This document shows positions 9,296 to 19,364 of a DNA stretch of 27,104 nt, piece after piece. The translations under genes were made by a program, and so were the position numbers. The DNA comes from Peronospora farinosa (Eukaryota > Oomycota > Peronosporomycetes > Peronosporales > Peronosporaceae). Position 1 is the stretch's first letter, and each line of letters opens with the position of its first letter. The notes below the pieces were generated by a model. It was not told the DNA's origin. It saw only the letters and a list, made by a program, of their open reading frames with translations, and did no database searches. The DNA lies in assembly GCA_947646735.1 (NCBI GenBank), contig CANTFK010000521.1:1-27104 (forward strand). Direction: 5' to 3'.

Positions 9296-10422
9296 CCGGG
9301 AGACGCGGTATTTTACCGTGAGTCTTACGAAGAAGAAAAGACAACGGTCAAGAGTACCAAGGGACGACCAAGACACTGTAAACCGGATCTCCATTGATCA
9401 AGAAGGAAGAAGTATCGGAGGACCTGCAGAGCCCGGGGAGGAGCTCTGCTATTGAGGTCAAGGTAGAATATGAAGAAAATCCACAAAATCGTTTCCCATT
9501 CGTCTTCATTGAAGAAGGCAACATGGTCCATAATAAATTATACGATCCAGGGGTCCCAATTTTGACAGCTAAAGCTAAAAAACAAGGGACCTCGAAACAA
9601 GTCTTCTAAACCACTACACAAGCAACATCGGTGCCCACGAACAAGAAATAGAAGAATGCCAAGTTGAAGTCACCGAGAGGCGGAGACATGACGGACGAAA
9701 AGGAGAGAGCCAAGGTGTGGCTAGCAGGGACTGGAACGAAGAGGACCTGGAAGAAGCATATCACCAGAGTAAATTGAAGAAGTTTTTTCGAAAGGATCCG
9801 GTGATGAAGAAGCTCAAGGTCAAGCTACTAGACCAGGTCCATGGCCTGATAATGGCCCTTCTCATCGCAACGACAGACCTGGAAGTTCTAAAGGCCCTGA
9901 TGAAGCTGCTTCACGAAGCCGGGATGGACGCTGGGAATTTTACTGCTGAGACCCTCTTTGATTTTGGGTTCGAGATCCTAAAGAAGACCCTGGTCGCCTT
10001 GCATGGTCATATTAAGGCGTTAGTGGGCGAGATTCCCCACAAGGAGGTACCCCTCATGTGGGCACATCTGCTATTCCTAACCTAGGCGCTTCAGCAGGTT
10101 CCCACGATGAATCATCACCGAGGTCCCAGTACGAGTCGGCCACTTCGTCTATGACTCGGCCCTAATGGATACCGTGGATCGGATGCAGCTGGGGCCAACC
10201 GGTGCAGCCTTGCTCGAAGCACAAATTCGCGAAACAGAAAAGATGGATGCAGCGATCCCGAGAGCCCAGCTACAAGCACGTGAAGATATGACAGGGGCCC
10301 GGTGTAAAGTGGAGCCAAGGTCGCCGGGGGTAGACTCAGATCAAAATGTAAAGCCTGAGGCAGGGTCCCCTGGTGTGATCCAGTCATATATCGAAATGGC
10401 AATGGCTCGTCCTAATGGCTAA
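9296..10422 (+). pseudogene. E2 gag N-terminal region, broken
   Basis: Three successive open pieces on the plus strand (9394-9609, 9717-10085, 10165-10422), rich in Lys and Glu at first and Leu-rich helical in the middle. They precede the recognisable gag core, so they are read as the N-terminal part of the E2 gag polyprotein or its leader. No domain is recognised in them. Stops at 9607, 10083 and 10420 break the frame. Confidence 0.5.
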
Positions 10423-10860
10423 GATCAAGTGTAGTATCTTTTCTGAACAGCGTGAAACACTGGATTCCCCTTACTTTTAGTTGGGAAAATTTCTCATTCA
10501 TTTTTAGAATTTTCATCGACACTAGCTTGCTAGTGTTGACGAAACGGTCTCCGGGGGATTCACAACTTCCCCCGCGAGGCCAACCACTACACCTACCCTT
10601 CCTGCTTTATATTAGTCATTCTTGTACCTTCCGACGCTCCTTTGGCTCAGATCCATTCATGCGCGTCACAAGTTAGATGACGAGGCATTTGGATACCTTT
10701 AGATAGTCATAGTTACTCCCGCCGTTTCGTTCCTAGAGGAGCAGGGGCCCACCGAAATGCATCGGACAGGGGACAGATCATGAGGAGCCGAGTGCCACTT
10801 TACCCCGGCCCCTCCTAGAGCAAATCACCTGAAGTCACCACGTGAATGTTCGGATGTGGA
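10423..10860 (+). other. E2 interior without an open frame
   Basis: About 440 bp between gag-like pieces. Only short frames (for example 10452-10676) are open, and nothing is recognised. It is probably decayed gag or a later insertion without clear ends. Confidence 0.35.
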
Positions 10861-12066
10861 CATGGGGTCGGCAGAGTCTTCTAATGAAGAATACGATCCG
10901 GATGATTTGACGTTTCTGGCTACCTCGACACGAGCGACTGTGGCCACGGCTACAGCGGGTGGAGACCCTACTGTTATTCCATATACGAGTGTCGGCCTTA
11001 TCAGGCATAAAAATATTTAACGGAAGGGACCATGATGAGTACCGTGCCCGAAGCTGGAGCTCCAAAGTGAAGATTGCATTTATCCGAGACCAGGCCCTAG
11101 ACAGTGAGAAATGTCTTATTTTTGGGGGGCCTTCTCACGGGTCCAGCGCAAAATTGGTACCGACAACTGGGTCGGACGGTACGTGGCGACTGGAGCGACT
11201 TTAGCAAGAATTTTTAGCCCACTTCTACGGCTTAGGTGTGTCTGTGGTCCGGCAGTATTATCACGCCAGGAAGAGATCCAACGAGTCAACACTGTATTAT
11301 TTGTACCGTTTGAATGTGGTGGGGCTCAGGGCCAAACTGAAAATTAAGACTGGCCCCCTCAGGTGAAACGTGAGCATGTGAAACACTACGTGGACACGAT
11401 GGACGATCGAGCATTCGAGGACCAGCCCACCATGCTCAAAATTTCGGATGCAGATGACCTGAAAGAAGTTCTGCTAGCTCGCCAGCGAGCGAAGGCGCGT
11501 CACGGAAATATTATGTTCGGTTCCAGCAAGTTTCGTCAAAGGGCCCCGACTCCCCCGACCGAGAATATACCAAAAACCAACCAAGATGTCCTGTCCAAGC
11601 CATAAGAGCTACATAGGGAAGTGAAGGTGAGCAAGAGTCCAGCTCCAGTGGATCTGAGCGGGATGGAGACCTGAGACGAATTTATGCGGCGGCGACCAAA
11701 GCCCACACTGGTAGGACTCGGGACGTGGATGTACCTCGAGACAATCAGGACCCGAATCCGGATCGGGGCCGATGTGCGCCGGAGGGCCCCGGACAAAGAC
11801 CGGGCCCAGAGGCCCCGCTGACGAAGTGTACCCATTGTGGATCCAAGAAGCATCGGGACCTGGACTGTCGGAAGCGGCTAGTCTGCGAATGATGTGGAAA
11901 GAAGGGCCACCCGGCCGACCGCTGCTTATTTGTGTGTCGTGGCTGTAACGAGGTCCACGAAGTGGACAAGTGCCAGATGGAAGCGTTGTACAACTCGATT
12001 TGCCAATGGTACAACCCGACCAAGCACGCGGGGCAGCTGCCGGAGGCCGCCGAGAAGATGCCAAAT
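10861..12066 (+). pseudogene. gag: E2 gag core with three zinc knuckles, broken
   Basis: The capsid-like part runs from about 11000 to 11600 in shifting frames, including an EYRARSWSSK stretch near 11040, an 11111-11200 piece around a GPAQ-like loop, and 11363-11605 (HVKHYVDTMDD...DADDL). The nucleocapsid part at 11821-12010 has three knuckles in one frame: CTKCGSKKHRDLDC, then a second CCHC motif whose third residue is a stop codon, then CRGCNEVHEVDKC (CX2CX3HX4C). Three knuckles in tandem differ from E1, which has one. The product would package the element's RNA. It is not expressible as it stands. Confidence 0.8.
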
Positions 12067-13411
12067 TAGGAAGATCGCCGGGTTTGAATCTGGTACGAGC
12101 CGAGCGTTCTAATTAATACATAATTATGCATTTGTGGAGAACAATCCGGCGGGCAATGTCGTTAAGGCGAAAGAATTGGTTGGAAATACATCAGACTTTT
12201 GTATTAACTCTTTAGCTGTTGTGGCCAATGCACGTATATCCGATGAATATGCACGGGAAGAGCCGGTGATGCTGCTAGATAATTGCCGGGAGAATTAGGA
12301 GGATACTGGAAAAATCATACCCCAAAAAGTGATTCAAACAGGCCAAGGCCTCTGGGAAGGTCATCAATACCCGCGCGAATCTGCCCTCGATTCCGGTGCC
12401 GAGGTATCTATTTTAGATATCGCCTTTGCTTGTAAGGTAGGCTGCCAGATCGATACGAGCGAAATACAAGAGTGTGTGGTTATTGGGGAAGTAGTATACA
12501 CCACGGAAGAACGAACAAAAGCGTAGATAACGTTGAACGGGGTACTAGTATATTTTTTCGATGTTTGGGTTGATTCCCTAGTTGGTCAGGGTGCACTTTT
12601 GGGTTGAATTTATGGTTCCAGCCGGAATACGATTGGACATGGCAGATGGAACTATCTGCTCACCAGATGAAGAGTAAATCCAGTTTTTAGGTCGCAAGAC
12701 CTTATATAGCGGACACATTTCTGAAGTAAAATTGAGCCAGTATGTGAATTTGCTAGTGACCAAGTACGTGGAGGTTCCGTTGAAGAGATCTGTATCAGAT
12801 TAGTGGAAATTATGGATTACCCGTGGAGACCGATGAGTGATGACAATGGTATAGAAGTATGAATGGCGCCAGTGTAAAGGATTTTCAATGTTAGTGACGA
12901 CAATTAAAATTGGACAATGATACTAAACTTGGAATTTTGCGGACCAAGGACCGGGTTTCTTGAACTCAAGGATTTGTGTCATTGGATTACAGGAGGTATG
13001 CTTAGTGGCATAACCTAGCCTACCAAGCTACCACTGACGAAGAAGACTCCGAATCTTTCCAAGGAGAAGAAGACCAAGGTCCCATGGTCGAAATTCTTAG
13101 TATAAGACACCAGAATAAAACAATTTACGAACAGTGGCCCAAGCTTCAGTGGTTACTACAGTGCTGGGTGTAAATCCGAGGGGCCCCGAGTCAGCATTGC
13201 CGGACTCGGAGTTAAAGAAGGCGCTTTCGATAGGAACCAGCAGGAGTCAGCCTGGGCATAGAAGCCACAAGAGATGACGTGCTCGAAATGGAGGATGTAC
13301 AATCGCGGATGGGCCGACAAGATAATAGAGCCGACGACCAGTTCTGCGTCCATGAGACTGGAAATCTAGGCGCAGAAGACATTGACAAAAGCTGGTCGAT
13401 CATCCCTGAGG
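12067..13411 (+). pseudogene. E2 protease and protease-RT linker, broken
   Basis: An open piece at 12329-12526 has the retropepsin active-site pattern ALDSGAEVSILD (about 12385-12420). Downstream in shifted frames come MADG-like and RPLYSGHISEV-like stretches (12640-12770) of the same domain. 12780-13411 is a linker with short open pieces, and the one at 13279-13411 leads in frame up to the hairpin-rich LTR. The protease would cut the gag-pol polyprotein. Stops lie at 12296, 12524 and further on. Confidence 0.7.
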
Positions 13412-13416
13412 TCTCC
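13412..13416. repeat. Target-site duplication TCTCC, left copy
   Basis: TCTCC directly before the LTR at 13417 is repeated directly after it at 13878-13882. Confidence 0.9.
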
Positions 13417-13877
13417 TGTAATGAGGCACCATCCGACTATACTGATTACAGTATAGTCTACTTTCACTGATTACAGTGAAAGCAGGTGCCTCAATTACCT
13501 CTCTTACACAAGAGGCAGAGGAAGCTTTACTTCTAAACAAACGCTTAGAAGTAGAGGAAAAGAAAACTGTATTTAATATAGTTAACTATTTTAATAAAAC
13601 TAATCTGTTATAACCTATGTTAACTATATTAAGCTACAACTATGTATGTTGACAACTTGCCCTCCACTCATTGCGCGCGTCCATCGGTCATTGGTCAGCT
13701 CGTTGGTTGATATGATGGCCCATATCAACCAATGAGAGGGCATCTCCAACTTCAAGGAGATCTAGGAACAATATTATAAGAGAAGGTAATATTGTCAAAA
13801 TATTATTAGTTATAATAATATTTTTATTGACACTTCATATAAGTGTCAATATTATGTAACGGGCTCGCCCCGTTACA
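13417..13877 (-). mobile_element. Hairpin-rich solo LTR (461 bp) inside E2 pol
   Basis: TG...CA ends (TGTAAT...GTTACA) and a perfect 5-bp target duplication. Removing it with one TCTCC joins two E2 coding pieces in frame, so it is a clean, fairly recent insertion. It is taken as minus strand because the fold-back TGTAACGGG-CTCGC-CCCGTTACA (13855-13877) resembles the start of the E1 LTR. Perfect stems include 13435-13458 and 13461-13482 (both with loop ATTA), enclosed by 13423-13430 with 13485-13492, then 13703-13732 (12-bp stem) and 13826-13850 (10-bp stem). No coding capacity is seen. An LTR-derived short non-coding element is an alternative. Confidence 0.85.
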
Positions 13878-13882
13878 TCTCC
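13878..13882. repeat. Target-site duplication TCTCC, right copy
   Basis: Matches 13412-13416 exactly, as expected for integrase-mediated insertion. Confidence 0.9.
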
Positions 13883-14205
13883 CCTTCTACAGACGAAGTT
13901 ACGATGAAATATATATAAATTCCAGACCCTGGCGAAACTTCGAAAGAGCAAATGGACGGTCTACGACAGATAATTCGGCGGAAACGACAACTGTTGATGG
14001 GAAAAGGCAACGCGTTCCCACCGGAAGCCTGAGGAGCGGTGTGCGACATCGATGTGGGAAACGCACGGCCAATTGCCCAACGTGTACGGAAAGTGGCCCC
14101 TCACTTTAGGGAGAAAATTTCGGAACTCACCAAGAACCTGTTATCATCTAAGATTATCCAGCATGCTACCTCCCCATGGGACAGCCCAATTGTGATCATC
14201 GTCAA
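13883..14205 (+). pseudogene. pol: E2 reverse transcriptase, N-terminal part
   Basis: Continues the E2 frame after the solo LTR. The piece at 14039-14205 carries the motifs that lead into a gypsy RT: DIDVGNARPIAQRVRKVAP and SPWDSPIVIIV. One stop near 13917 and a frame change near 14030 break it. The RT is then interrupted by copia sequence and resumes at 15639. Confidence 0.85.
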
Positions 14206-15503
14206 CAAATCTGCTGAGCTTGAATAGGCTGGAACAAGATGGATGAAACTTTCTCAAGCTCGAGCAGCAGCAATGCGCTTGACTTAAATTGGGTGATTTG
14301 CCACTGCACTTAGTAAAAAATCGTGGACGTTATCGTCTCACATCTTTAGCTATCTCTGTGAGCTAAGTGAAGCCTCTTTCACGTGACAATGAGCGATTTT
14401 TTGCGTTATGGCATACTCGCCTTGGTCATATAAATTATAGGGCCTTCCAGCGGATGATAATAAAACAATACAGTGCAATGGTTTGGCAATGACTGGTAAC
14501 GTTAGTACCCCGAGAAACTGATATTCCTTATGCAGCGAATGTCCTACAAAAACTTAGTAACTACTCGGTTGTGCTACATTGGTGTGGGTACGTATGACGG
14601 GTATAAAAACTTCCAGCTTATTCAAGATGAGGCTACACGTTACGTATGGGGCTTTTTACTTCAATAAAAAGGAGAGGCTACTACTGTATTATTTTATCGT
14701 TTGACATGGCTTATTGTACAAGGCCATCACATCCAAGCGTTCCGCTATTTGAGAGGATCTTCAGACTACGGACTACTTTGGGCATTGTCCGACAAGACAA
14801 TAGGGCCGAAGGATGTGTATGTAAATGCATTAAGAACTACCTTTGACATGCAGATTGTGACATATGCGGATGCTAATTTAAGAAATGAAAAAGATGATCG
14901 ACACTCTGTCACTGGAATGTATTGCAATTGGAGGGTTGTACTTACGCATATACAAGCCATAAACAAATATTGATTACTGAAAATACATGTTGTTCCGGGT
15001 TTATGGCTGCGGCTGAATGCAGCACTATGATAATGTGAACGCACAATATGTGTAAAGAGCTTGAGGTTAGTAGCAAAAGAACCATTCAATATGAAGATAA
15101 TCAAGCGGCTATAAAAGTAATCGAAGCAAACACAGGGGACTATAAATTGAAGAGTGTAGATCTCAAGTACCACAAGATAAGATATTATGTGGAGAACGAC
15201 GAGTTTGCTTTGGTATACTGCCCTTCAGAAGACATGCTGGCAGACATTTTAACCAAGCCTCTTGGCCCTACGCAATTTAAGAAGTTACGGCACATATTGA
15301 ATTTTGTACCAGTGCCTACGACTACCACACCACAAGACATTCGAGACAACGAAGTGGGAGTTTGATGAAGTACAAGATGTCGTGCCTCTGATTCTAGGTG
15401 GGACATCGAACAGTTAGTCGTATGATGCTGGGATGCATCATTACAGTTGACAGTTGAGGTATACCTGTTAGTATCTATTGTAGTCTAGTCTAACAAAGGG
15501 GGT
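14206..15503 (+). pseudogene. Internally deleted copia element nested in E2
   Basis: Pieces in Ty1/copia order: the GAG-pre-integrase motif (LWHTRLGHINYRAFQ) at 14405-14450; the first part of the integrase core (FQLIQDEATRYVWGFLL) at 14611-14660; then a direct jump to the RT C-terminal part (FRYLRGSSDYGLLW) near 14741-14783; and the RNase H and C-terminus at 15048-15365 (EDNQAAIKV, CPSEDMLADILTKPLG). The 5' LTR, gag, protease, most of the integrase and most of the RT are missing. A purine tract AACAAAGGGGG at 15492-15502 precedes the 3' LTR. Confidence 0.85.
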
Positions 15504-15633
15504 TGTCACCTACGAGGTTTTTACCTCCTCAATCCCAAAGTTGCTCAGTGGGAAGCAGGAGTTCCCTGTTATACTCTGTATTGTTCACCCTACATAACGG
15601 CGACACTCACCTGCGCAGTGTGAAAATGTGACA
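15504..15633 (+). mobile_element. Copia 3' LTR, 130 bp
   Basis: It follows the purine tract directly and has matching ends TGTCAC...GTGACA. GTCAA follows it (15634-15638) and also occurs at 14201-14205, where E2 meets the copia sequence, so GTCAA may be the target duplication. The 5' LTR is absent, so the left junction is not a normal element end and the match could be chance. Confidence 0.7.
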
Positions 15634-15638
15634 GTCAA

Positions 15639-16196
15639 GTATATATAAGACTGTGCATCGATTACCGGATGGTGAACGAGCTGACACGCCTGATGGTGTA
15701 CCCTATGCCTCTCGTTAACGAATTGTTTGAAAATTTGGACAAAGCATTATGGTATTGCTCGCTTGACATGGCCAGTGGTTTTTGAATAGTTAGCATGACT
15801 AAACGAGCTCGTTTGATTTCGGCATTTGTGACTCCGTTGGGGTTGTTCGAGTGAAGAAGTATGCCGTTTGGACTAAAGAATGCGCCGCAGATCTATCAGC
15901 GGATGTTATATGATGCTTTATATGAATTTCTTACGATATCCTCGAAGCCGGGCTCTGACAAGAAAGAGGACCTGTTTGAAGTGGGCCATCCCGAGGGAGA
16001 CCTAAAGAAGTCTATATTAGGACGTAGGTCCTATATGGACGATATTTTGGTGACCTTGGAGTTATGGGATGACTTATGCGTGAAAGTGGAACGACTTTTG
16101 GATGTGCGTGACAAGTGGAAGTTATCGATCAGCGCGGTCAAGAGCTCGTGGGGCTTTCAAAAGGTAGATTATCTTGGCCAACAAGGATAGGCGGAA
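15639..16196 (+). pseudogene. pol: E2 reverse transcriptase, catalytic part
   Basis: Resumes with RLCIDYR (15645-15665) and runs through MVYPMPL, YCSLDMASGF, MPFGLKNAPQIYQ (15861-15900) and the catalytic box YMDD at 16032-16043, then KLSIS and VDYLG. This is the Ty3/gypsy RT palm. Stops near 15784 and 15854 and the loss of about ten bases at the copia junction make it non-functional. All catalytic aspartates that can be seen are kept. Confidence 0.9.
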
Positions 16197-16690
16197 GGTT
16201 GGAGGCCCACCCCAAGTACTGTAAGTACTTGGTGGATCTACCATTTAACACCGCATTAAAAGCTATGCAGTCGTTTCTAGAGAGTCACAATTATTTCAGT
16301 AGGTTCATAGAAAAATACTCAATTTATGCGCCAATATTGTACGAGCTAAGGGAAGTGAATTATCACGTATTACGAAACCGAATAAGAAGGACTGGGTACA
16401 TACAGGAAAATGACCAGGAGGTGGACCGATGGGCCCGGGTGCAGGTGGCATTTGAAGTGTTTAGGAATAAGATCGCCACTGCCCCAATCCTCCGCCATTT
16501 CGATCCAGACCGGGAACCTGTCATTATCGTCTATGCTAGCGAGTGGGCCATCTCGACGCCCCTTGTACAGAAGTATGAAGGTGTATATATGCCAGTGACT
16601 TTCACGTGTCGGACATTGAAGCCAAATGAAATAAACAATGGCTATCAAGTACTTCTACCAAACCTAAACATGCATTTATTGTACTACCTG
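16197..16690 (+). pseudogene. pol: E2 RT connection and RNase H, partial
   Basis: An open frame (within 16115-16759) covers the RT thumb (LESHNYFSRFIEKYS) and the start of RNase H (ILRHFDPDREPVIIVYAS, then PVTFTCRTLKPNEINNGY). After about 16650 it leaves the RNase H pattern and joins integrase C-terminal sequence, so the rest of RNase H and the integrase core are deleted. Confidence 0.8.
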
Positions 16691-16927
16691 GTGGTACTAC
16701 TAAGATATTGCCCCGACTCATTGGACCATTTACGGTGGTCAAGGAGGTTGGAGACCTAAATTATAGGCTCACTTTCCCACCGTATATGAAGAAGCACCCC
16801 GCATTTTCACGTGGGTCGTCTGAAACGGTACGTTGATCCAGAACAAATCACATATCCGCATCACTATAACGAGACCGATGATGATGTCGACTGTGAGTCA
16901 AATTTTTTGCCAATCAAGCGACGTTGA
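16691..16927 (+). pseudogene. E2 integrase C-terminal part
   Basis: In a frame different from the RNase H piece it reads KILPRLIGPFTVVKEVG, then, after a one-base shift, FHVGRLKRYVDPEQITYP, ending in an acidic tail and a TGA at 16925-16927. This is the SH3-like integrase C-terminus seen in gypsy elements. The zinc-binding and DDE core parts are missing. No plus-strand E2 LTR follows, although one is expected here. Confidence 0.8.
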
Positions 16928-17613
16928 AGCCAAAAATCCTTCCGTCGACGATGAGAGGCTCGGCAAAGGCCTCAAGGTCGCCTCATTTGACGCTGATCTC
17001 CAATTTTTAACCAATTAAAGACGTTAAACGAAGCATAAACTGGAACATATCTCTGACGGTCCTTTGTCTTCACATCTTGAAGATAAATGTCAGTCGCAAG
17101 ACTTGACTCTCGAGATTTAAACCCTTCGCTCCATAGCAAAGTTCTACGCCTGCTCTGAAATGCAGCAGGGTAGGCAGCAGCGAGCAGATGGGCGTAATCG
17201 CCGCTCCTTTTGGGTAAAATCTGCGTTAATGGATGAGGGCGAGAACAAACGCTTTTTATTAAAAGGATGTTACCCCACTTTTTGTGAAGCAGAAGCTTCA
17301 CATCCTCTTTAATTGAGGGGATCCTCAAATAGTCTCGACGTTTGGTAACCGGTTTACGCTCTGCACGTCGACGAACCAGATGGTTACCGCCTATGAGAAG
17401 GAGCACCAAATGCACCTCCTTTGCTAGATGCAGACGGACAAGCAAGAGCAGCGTGGCACGATTAACTGGGGCAATTCACCACTTAAGATATCTCTAGCAC
17501 GCCGTATAGAGAATCGCATCAAGGTATGCGATTTCATTCGGGGCAGGAGATAATCTGCGAACACATCGGATGTTTCTTGTGAGCGCAAAACGATAAAAAT
17601 GTGGAAATGTGAC
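16928..17613. other. Unassigned spacer near the inversion breakpoint
   Basis: The longest open frame is 16972-17445 on the minus strand (157 codons). It has a short hydrophobic run near its start (LVLLLIGG), many basic residues and no recognised domain. Plus-strand frames are also partly open. It may be E2 3' sequence, flanking DNA of the inverted E1 copy, or an older insertion. The switch from plus-oriented E2 to minus-oriented E1 lies between here and about 18160. Confidence 0.4.
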
Positions 17614-18097
17614 CTAATAATTTACTCTCTTGCTTCCATAATGGAAGGACGTAAAGGAATATATTTGTGTCGATATCAACACGCTCTTGGAGCAACGCAA
17701 TACAAGCTTAACCATTTGAAAAGTGGTGGCATTTAAAAATATGCCACAAATCACGTAGTCGCTCTCGCGACGGCGCTCTTTTGACAACGGTTGAGATGCA
17801 GCTGCTCCCATATGGGCAGCGCGCTCAGTACTAGTCGCTGCGCTCAATGGCGCAGGTATTGAAGCTTAATACTCACTTTGTGAAATCAAGGAAGCGTTCA
17901 TAAAGTATGCGCCTCACCAATAGTAGACGAATGCCCAACGCACTGTGCTCATCACCACTATGTGACGATGGCAGTGGCGCGCTCTCATTGTAGTCCACAA
18001 TAAAAGATGGATCCTCCTCATCACTTTGTAAGTAGGATGGATCGCTGTGCTCTGTTGACAGTACGACATGAAAATGTCGGCATTGCAACAAATTCAC
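17614..18097 (-). pseudogene. Possible two-exon gene remnant on the minus strand
   Basis: A minus-strand frame at 18097-17873 codes for an acidic stretch (SDEEDPSFIVDYNESAPLP) and runs into GTGAGT, a plausible splice donor, at about 17878. In one spliced reading, with an acceptor about 110 bp on, the next frame reads RERLRDLWHIFKCHHF before a stop. The product is not recognised. It could be part of E1 downstream of its integrase fragment or unrelated DNA. Confidence 0.25.
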
Positions 18098-18159
18098 TAA
18101 GCGACGGCGGCGAATTTTCGTGGCACGTGCTCTTAATCATTTTTCGCAAATTATGGATT

Positions 18160-18384
18160 ACACTCGAAAGAACGTCATTTTACGGCCCAGATGCCCACTA
18201 GATGGCGCATCATGGCACTCATTGAGTATCATCAGCTTGAGATCTGTTTCATGAAGGACATACGTTCTCAAGGATCACAGGGTGACAGCGAATGCCATAA
18301 CAGTTCATCACTGTATCCAAAGCCATTTATTCGCTTTCAGGTGTGTCGATAGTGTCCACTAAATGATCCAACAGCAGGCGACAA
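18160..18384 (-). pseudogene. E1 pol: linker and integrase zinc-binding fragment (right arm)
   Basis: On the minus strand E1 resumes right after the E2 solo LTR with CRLLLDH. Near 18183-18245 it has the gypsy integrase N-terminal pattern TDLKLMILNECHDAP and GHLGR. The two cysteines of the zinc-binding motif and the catalytic core are not found, so E1 is deleted beyond this point. This fragment exists only on the right side of the window. It shows that the right LTR sits inside E1 and is not the end of E2. Confidence 0.75.
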
Positions 18385-18388
18385 TGTT
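18385..18388. repeat. Target-site duplication of the E2 solo LTR, inner copy
   Basis: TGTT on the plus strand (AACA in E1 orientation) borders the solo LTR here and again at 19365-19368. Confidence 0.85.
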
Positions 18389-19364
18389 TGTGGTGGAGTG
18401 GATTCTTAAGCAACGTGAGAGAACCACAAACACACACAGCACCGGACTGCCGACTTACGGAGGGGGTACCCCAATTCCGTGTCGCTTCAACCTTGAGTCT
18501 CACCTTCTGTACCCGTCGGCTTGGCTGGTCTTGCTCCTCGTTAGATGCAGAAGACTTAACGACTTGGTCTTGTATGGAGGGACTTGTGAGCCCACGAGTG
18601 GATATACTTCACTCGGGACCAGGGTTTCTTGGTCTCAATCGACTGGGTCGAGAGCAATGCACCTGATACTATGTACCCCTTTCGATGTCTAACTGTTTCT
18701 TGGTCCTTGGACCCCTTTCTCTTGTTCCCCGTAGGGAAACCCCTTCCTGTAGCGGGTGTTGGGTGTTTTGACACTTACTTGACACCTCAGGCCAACTATC
18801 CTGAGACTCAACTTGTGTAGCTTGAGCCGTCTAACACCTGCTGACGTCGGGGGGGGGCAAAAGGTATCCCGTCCGGAAGAGGTGTAGCGACGTAGAATCT
18901 TGGAAGGGGCGCTTGGAGCCTCCACGTGTAAAGTAAATTCGAGTGTGTCTATTTATCTTATACTTTGTATGTTCTTTCTTGCGTAACCCTGCCCTTCGCC
19001 CTGGATAGTGTCACGTGTCGAAGCTTGGAGGGAAACTGGCTCTTTGGTACCTGTACTTTCTGTAACCTTCGGGGTTCTGTGTACCGTTTCTGCACCCTCT
19101 GGCATTGGGCCCTGGTACCCTGGGACCCTTGTACCCTGGGCTCCTGCACCCTGGGCCCTTGGACCTTAGGGACCTTGAACCTTGGGGCCTGTACCGGCTC
19201 TGCATAGTTGGGTCCTTACATTCTTCATGATGCTGGGGCCTGGTATGATGTTGAGGATCTGCGAGGCCGTGTTGTTGTCAATCCCTCTAGGTAGTGACCA
19301 AAGACTCTCTTGCCCCCGGTTCATATATCTCTTTGTGCCCTAATTTCCTTGGCACTTCTCCACA
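18389..19364 (-). mobile_element. E2 solo LTR in inverted orientation (right)
   Basis: 976 bp, a reverse-complement copy of 8320-9276 plus a 19-bp segment at 18788-18807. It is flanked by AACA on both sides and by E1 sequence on both sides (RNase H before it, integrase linker after it, in E1 orientation). No E2 interior follows, so it is a solo LTR, normally formed by recombination between the two LTRs of one element. Confidence 0.92.

Noticed and set aside
8477..9394. Open frames on both strands inside the E2 LTR (for example 8894-9394 minus, 18388-18666 plus)
   Set aside because: They overlap each other on opposite strands, sit wholly or mostly in the LTR and encode Gly/Pro- or Cys/Leu-type low-complexity products of the CCCAGGGT-like repeats.
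11536..12064. Minus-strand frames of 105, 151 and 92 codons over E2 gag
   Set aside because: The plus strand shows zinc knuckles in the same place, so the minus frames are shadows of GC-rich coding sequence.
16972..17445. RXLR-type secreted effector
   Set aside because: The hydrophobic run near the start is only six to eight residues long and no RXLR or EER motif is found in the expected window.
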